This document shows positions 62,360 to 64,000 of a DNA stretch of 64,000 nt, piece by piece. Every line of letters begins with the position of its first letter. Position 1 is the stretch's first letter. Source of the stretch: Alphaproteobacteria bacterium (GTDB lineage Bacteria > Pseudomonadota > Alphaproteobacteria > Bin95). The translations under genes and the position numbers were made by a program. The notes below the pieces were generated by a model that saw only the letters and a list, made by a program, of their open reading frames with translations, did not search any database and was not told the origin of the DNA. The stretch covers positions 248,001-312,000 of the forward strand of contig JACKII010000004.1 in NCBI GenBank assembly GCA_020638555.1, given 5' to 3'.

Positions 62360-64000
62360 ATGACCGCTGACCAGGCGATCCTGTTCGCGATTCTCGGCAT
62401 CGTCTTCGGCTTGTTGATCTGGGGACGGTGGCGGTACGACGTGGTCGCGTTCGGCGCACTCGTCGCGTGCCTGCTGCTGGGCGTGGTGCCGGTGGAGGAT
62501 GCCTTCACCGGCTTCGGCCATCCCGCCACCGTGATTATCGGCCTGGTGCTGATCGTCAGCGCCGGCCTCTCCACCTCCGGCGCCGTCGAATTGCTGGCGC
62601 ACTGGACCGTCCGCAGCGGCCGGGCGCTGTTCGCGCATATCGGCATCATGGCGGCGTTGTCGGCGGTGCTGTCGGCGGTGATGAACAATGTCGCCGCCCT
62701 CGCCCTGCTGATGCCGGTGGATTTGCAGGCGGCCAAGGCGGCGAAGCGCAGCCCGGCGCTGTCGCTGATGCCGCTGTCGTTCGCCTCGATCCTGGGCGGC
62801 ATGGTCACGCTGATCGGCACGCCGCCGAACATCGTCGTCGCCGCCTATCGCGGCGAGGCGCTCGGCGAGAGCTTCGGCATGTTCGCCTTCACTCCGGTCG
62901 GCCTGTCGCTGGCGGTGATCGGCGTCGTCTACGTCGCCCTGATCGGCTGGCGACTGATCCCGAAGAGCGCCGGCACCAACGGCGACACCACCTCGCTGCT
63001 CCAGGTCCGCGACTATGTCGCCGAATTGCAGGTGCCGGAGGAAGCGGACAGCATCGGCCTCACCTGGGCGGAGGTGCGCGACGTGGTGGAAGAGGCCGAC
63101 GGTCAGGTGCTGGGCCTGATCCGTGGCGGCAGCCGCGTGCCGATCTTCGCCAACTACACCCGGCTGGAGGCCGGCGACCACCTGACGATCCAGGCCGGCC
63201 CGGAGGAGTTGGACACCATCGCCGGCAAGCTGGGCCTGGTCTATCCGGAAGACTGGGCCGAGAAGGACCTGCTGGACGAGGGCGCACAACAACTGGCGGA
63301 AGTGGTGTTGCCGCAGGATGCGCCGGTGATCGGCCAGAATGCGGCCTCGCTGAATCTGGGTGCGCTGACCGGCATCCGCCTGCTGGGCCTCTCCCGCCAG
63401 GGCCAGCGCGTGCGCGAACGGGTGCGCCAGGTGCGGTTGCAGGGCGGCGACGTGCTGTTGCTGCTGGGCCCGACCAAGACCCTGCCGGACGCCATTACGC
63501 GGCTCGGCGCGCTGCAACTGGCCGAGCGCGGCCTGCAGGTGGTGCGGCGCGAAAAGGCCGGGCTCGCCGTGGCGCTGTTCGCCGCCGCCATCCTCGCCGC
63601 CAGCCTGGGCCTGGTCTATCTGCCGGTGGCGCTGGCCGCAGTGGTCGTCGCCTATATCGCCTTCGGCATCGTGCCGCCGGCCAGGGTCTACACCTCGGTC
63701 GAATGGCCGGTGATCGTCCTGCTCGCCTCCATGATCCCCATTGGCGTCGCGCTGGAGGAAAGCGGCGGCACCGCGCTGATCGCCGACGGCATCGTCTCGC
63801 TGACCACCGGCCAGCCCGGCTGGGTGGTGCTGACCCTGCTGATGGCAGTGACGATGACGCTCTCGGACGTGATGAACAACACCGCCACCGCGGTGATCGC
63901 AGCACCGGTGGCGGTGGAGGTGGCAAGCCGGCTGGACGCGAACCCCGACCCGTTCCTGATGGCGGTGGCCGTCGCTTCCTCCTGCGCCTTCCTCACGCCC
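62360..64000 (+). CDS. SLC13/DASS-type anion transporter with RCK_C domains (partial, 3' end off window)
   Basis: This frame is open from ATG 62360 (MTADQAILFAILGIVFGLL), preceded by CGGAGGAAC, to the right edge: 547 codons without a stop. The first half has NNVAALALLMPV and GTPPNIVVAAYRG, matching the SNT motifs of divalent-anion transporters; a soluble insert follows with two RCK_C (TrkA_C)-like units (ADGQVLGLIRGGSRVPI and LGALTGIRLLGLSRQGQ), then the second half begins with NNTATAVIAAPVAVEVA. This layout is that of the SLC13-type permeases with TrkA_C inserts, which move sulfate or dicarboxylates. It is 118 bases after thrC and probably separate. Confidence 0.9.
   Translation, partial: MTADQAILFAILGIVFGLLIWGRWRYDVVAFGALVACLLLGVVPVEDAFTGFGHPATVIIGLVLIVSAGLSTSGAVELLAHWTVRSGRALFAHIGIMAALSAVLSAVMNNVAALALLMPVDLQAAKAAKRSPALSLMPLSFASILGGMVTLIGTPPNIVVAAYRGEALGESFGMFAFTPVGLSLAVIGVVYVALIGWRLIPKSAGTNGDTTSLLQVRDYVAELQVPEEADSIGLTWAEVRDVVEEADGQVLGLIRGGSRVPIFANYTRLEAGDHLTIQAGPEELDTIAGKLGLVYPEDWAEKDLLDEGAQQLAEVVLPQDAPVIGQNAASLNLGALTGIRLLGLSRQGQRVRERVRQVRLQGGDVLLLLGPTKTLPDAITRLGALQLAERGLQVVRREKAGLAVALFAAAILAASLGLVYLPVALAAVVVAYIAFGIVPPARVYTSVEWPVIVLLASMIPIGVALEESGGTALIADGIVSLTTGQPGWVVLTLLMAVTMTLSDVMNNTATAVIAAPVAVEVASRLDANPDPFLMAVAVASSCAFLTP

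Overview
The window looks like a chromosomal stretch of a free-living, GC-rich alphaproteobacterium, most likely of Rhodospirillales type. The reasons are the dense high-GC coding, GTG and TTG starts, many ATGA stop/start overlaps, multiple periplasmic solute receptors for organic acids and amino acids, and a SURF1 / threonine synthase neighbourhood often seen beside the cytochrome oxidase genes in this class. This placement is inference from gene content; no 16S or other marker lies in the window.

Layout. (1) 0-7.4 kb: the end of a branched-chain amino-acid ABC transporter (receptor tail plus LivF-type ATPase), a cyclophilin-fold protein, two MFS permeases, a nitroreductase, an enoyl-CoA hydratase relative, a single-domain response regulator and a TauE/SafE permease. 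(2) 7.5-12.7 kb: four tandem TAXI-type periplasmic receptors, each followed by its own hairpin, with no TRAP permease in view. (3) 12.9-28.5 kb: metabolic genes (aminopeptidase P, LDH2-type dehydrogenase, MFS, tRNA-Pro, TauD-type dioxygenase, AhpD-like pair, SDR, orphan ABC receptor, and a reverse-strand block of M20 amidase, intradiol dioxygenase and Baeyer-Villiger-type monooxygenase), ending in purA. (4) 28.6-29.5 kb: an AT-rich scar with a small ORF and a frameshifted mini-gene. (5) 29.5-50.6 kb: the most interesting locus. A GTPase and a decayed partner gene diverge from an eight-gene, tightly packed operon encoding a 1156-residue tubulin/FtsZ-superfamily protein, two large membrane proteins, a membrane/coiled-coil protein, two clear von Willebrand A proteins, a third degenerate vWA-like secreted protein and a large protein I do not recognise. 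(6) 50.7-56.4 kb: an RND-type efflux pump (adaptor plus inner-membrane transporter) translationally coupled to a class III nucleotide cyclase. (7) 56.5-64 kb: SDR, SURF1, M32 carboxypeptidase, two low-complexity lipoproteins (Arg/Asp-rich and His/Gly-rich) facing each other, thrC and the start of an SLC13-type transporter.

The 29.5-50.6 kb locus matches the general recipe of a predicted membrane-remodelling system built on an FtsZ-like protein, a distinct GTPase and vWA proteins (FtsZ-like families described by Makarova and Koonin, about 2010, from memory). A working picture, which is inference, is that the cytosolic tubulin homologue and the GTPase communicate through three multi-spanning or double-spanning membrane proteins with vWA modules exported to the periplasm. 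I know of no experimental function for this set, and several members have no family I can name.
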